A stretch of 22,202 nt of DNA, taken from positions 1-22,202 of the forward strand of contig JASAON010001410.1 in assembly GCA_030849065.1 (NCBI GenBank), in the 5' to 3' direction. Every line of letters starts with the position of its first letter. Position 1 is the first letter of the stretch. Of the stretch, positions 21,614 to 22,202 are shown piece after piece. The position numbers and the translations under genes are program-made. The stretch is from Jaenimonas drosophilae. Taxonomy: Eukaryota > Euglenozoa > Kinetoplastea > Trypanosomatida > Trypanosomatidae. Below the pieces are notes generated by a model. It saw only the letters and a list, made by a program, of their open reading frames with translations. It did not search any database and was not told where the DNA came from.

Positions 21614-21685
21614 AGGACCCACCCGGGTTTGAACCGGGGACCATTCGGACTGCAGCCGAATGCTCTACCACTGAGCTATGAATCC
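21614..21685 (-). tRNA. tRNA-Cys (anticodon GCA)
   Basis: Read on the - strand, a full cloverleaf is present. The acceptor is GGATTCA/TGGGTCC (two G-U pairs). The D-arm carries the A box TAGCTCAGTGG (+ strand 21668-21678). The anticodon stem TTCGG/CCGAA encloses loop CTGCAGT with anticodon GCA at + strand 21651-21653. The T-arm carries the B box GGTTCAAACC (21626-21635). The discriminator base is U, the expected U73 of tRNA-Cys. There is no intron and CCA is not encoded. A T6 terminator follows. Its A and B boxes may also drive the divergent U5 gene. Confidence 0.96.
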
Positions 21686-21781
21686 AACGGTGTGTAGGTT
21701 GATCATAAATCATTATTTGTACACCAATTGATTACATTATTAAATGCACCCGTCAGTATAAGAAAATTGCTTGTAACAAAT

Positions 21782-21848
21782 GGGATCGCTGCTTCGACTT
21801 TTACTAAGCAGCGCCTCCAACAACATCAAATTTTGGGAACCATGTTGG
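21782..21848 (+). ncRNA. U5: U5 snRNA candidate
   Basis: An 8-bp perfect stem CGCTGCTT/AAGCAGCG encloses the 11-nt loop CGACTTTTACT. This matches the invariant U5 loop 1 (CGCCUUUUACU) except for one C-to-A change. Downstream comes an Sm-type site AAATTTTGG, flanked by CCAACA and TGTTGG that can pair. A T7 run follows at once as a Pol III terminator. The length (about 67 nt) fits the unusually short U5 of trypanosomatids (about 62 nt). The 5' end at GGG is inferred; it lies 96 bp from the 5' end of the divergent tRNA-Cys gene, matching the known promoter arrangement of trypanosomatid small RNA genes, where the A and B boxes of a divergent tRNA about 100 bp away are required. U5 holds exon ends in the spliceosome, here in trans-splicing. 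Confidence 0.88.
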
Positions 21849-21862
21849 TTTTTTTCTTTTTT
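21849..21862 (+). terminator. Pol III terminator of the U5 gene (T7-C-T6)
   Basis: TTTTTTT at 21849-21855, one C, then TTTTTT at 21857-21862, directly after the U5 3' end. Confidence 0.8.
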
Positions 21863-21962
21863 CGGGATTTGCGTACCAAAAACTACTGCGGGGGGAATTA
21901 ATTCGGAAACAGTGGCAATTCCAATTTGGCAATGCCACATCCCGCTTGGCACTTTTGATGGG
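21863..21962 (+). other. Structured stretch between U5 and tRNA-Pro, possible small RNA
   Basis: CGGGAT (21863-21868) can pair with ATCCCG (21939-21944). The latter lies directly after a hairpin in which GTGGCA (21912-21917) pairs with TGCCAC (21933-21938), with an inner CCA/TGG. It is followed by ACTTTTGATGGG, which loosely resembles an Sm site, and a T6 run at 21963. It is not a tRNA (no B box) and I recognise no snRNA. It may be a Pol III small RNA or only spacer. Confidence 0.25.
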
Positions 21963-21982
21963 TTTTTTGTTTTTCGAAAAAA
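21963..21982. terminator. Bidirectional Pol III terminator (T6-G-T5-CG-A6)
   Basis: The A6 run (21977-21982) is a T6 terminator for tRNA-Pro on the - strand, 1 nt after its discriminator. The T runs 21963-21968 and 21970-21974 would stop any + strand Pol III transcript. The core TTTTTCGAAAAA (21970-21981) is a perfect palindrome. Confidence 0.7.
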
Positions 21983-21983
21983 G

Positions 21984-22055
21984 GGGTCGTTACGGGAATT
22001 GAACCCGTGACCTCCTGTACCCAAAACAGGAATCATACCACTAGACCAAACGACC
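21984..22055 (-). tRNA. tRNA-Pro (anticodon UGG)
   Basis: On the - strand the acceptor GGTCGTT pairs perfectly with AACGACC. The D-arm begins TGGTCTAGTGG (A box). The anticodon stem CCTGT/ACAGG encloses loop TTTGGGT with anticodon TGG (+ strand 22021-22023). The T-arm is CGGGTTCAATTCCCG. The discriminator is C, usual for eukaryotic tRNA-Pro. No intron. A T6 terminator follows. Confidence 0.96.
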
Positions 22056-22127
22056 ATACTCCGTCCAGAGAGTCTTAAAACAGATCGTTGTCAGTATCAT
22101 CACTGTGTCTCTCTTCAGAGGTCCGAA
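22056..22127. other. Spacer between divergent tRNA-Pro and tRNA-Leu
   Basis: 72 bp separates the two divergent tRNA 5' ends. No other gene fits. Confidence 0.6.
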
Positions 22128-22202
22128 GGTGAGATGGTCGAGTGGTCTAAGACGTTGGATTAAGGTTCCAATCCTTTCGAGGGCGTGGGTTCAAACCCCA
22201 CT
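22128..22202 (+). tRNA. tRNA-Leu (anticodon AAG), 3' end cut by the window
   Basis: The acceptor 5' strand GGTGAGA is followed by TGGTCGAGTGG (A box). The anticodon stem TTGGA/TCCAA encloses loop TTAAGGT with anticodon AAG (22162-22164). A long variable arm (CCTTTCGAGG), typical of class II tRNA-Leu, and a T-arm GTGGGTTCAAACCCCAC are present. The window ends one base into the 3' acceptor strand, so about 7 nt are missing. Confidence 0.94.

Noticed and set aside
21740..22057. - strand open frame of 105 codons across the tRNA cluster
   Set aside because: It is a translation of tRNA-Pro and spacer sequence; the tRNA and U5 structures explain the region.

Overview
The window looks like nuclear DNA of a kinetoplastid, most likely a trypanosomatid; a bodonid is not excluded. 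All thirteen complete protein genes are intronless and on the + strand. They are separated by 0.3-1.4 kb spacers rich in CA/GT, GTT and GAT microsatellites. Upstream of each ATG is a polypyrimidine tract followed by AG, as expected for spliced-leader trans-splicing of a polycistronic Pol II transcript. The + strand unit ends in an AT-richer cluster of Pol III genes. No bacterial-type operon signals, mobile elements or CRISPR arrays were seen.

Layout. 1-78 is the 3' end of an unidentified basic protein, followed by a 1.36 kb spacer with strong hairpins. 1443-2510 is an ERK7/8 (MAPK15)-type kinase. 2825-3376 and 3564-4157 are hypothetical proteins. 4485-5384 is a CID-domain (RPRD/Rtt103-like) protein. 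5909-8230 is the COPII coat subunit Sec23, and 8526-9368 a TB2/DP1/HVA22 (REEP) ER-shaping protein. 9781-11187 is a CCDC81-type double HU-domain protein. 11822-12355 is a disordered hypothetical protein. 12628-13410 is NSA2 (60S biogenesis). 14088-15008 is methylenetetrahydrofolate reductase with the catalytic domain only. 15848-18091 is an EFHC1/Rib72-like axonemal protein with three DM10 domains. 18539-20440 is an FG-repeat protein fused to a TBC-type GAP domain and a C-terminal zinc knuckle. 20746-21501 is TMA16 (60S biogenesis).

The right end holds tRNA-Cys(GCA) on the - strand, a U5 snRNA candidate on the + strand starting 96 bp away and divergent from that tRNA, an unassigned structured stretch, tRNA-Pro(UGG) on the - strand, and a tRNA-Leu(AAG) cut by the window edge. 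Divergence from a tRNA whose internal A and B boxes act as promoter is the known layout for small RNA genes in trypanosomatids.

Neighbours in such a unit are co-transcribed but need not share a function. Themes still recur: secretory pathway (Sec23, REEP), ribosome assembly (NSA2, TMA16), cilium and basal body (MAPK15-like, CCDC81-like, EFHC1-like), and nuclear transport or RNA metabolism (FG-TBC, CID, U5). The most interesting items are the FG-TBC fusion, the U5/tRNA-Cys pair, the CID protein with three sumoylation-type motifs, and long perfect hairpins in the spacers. All family assignments are by eye; no database search was run.
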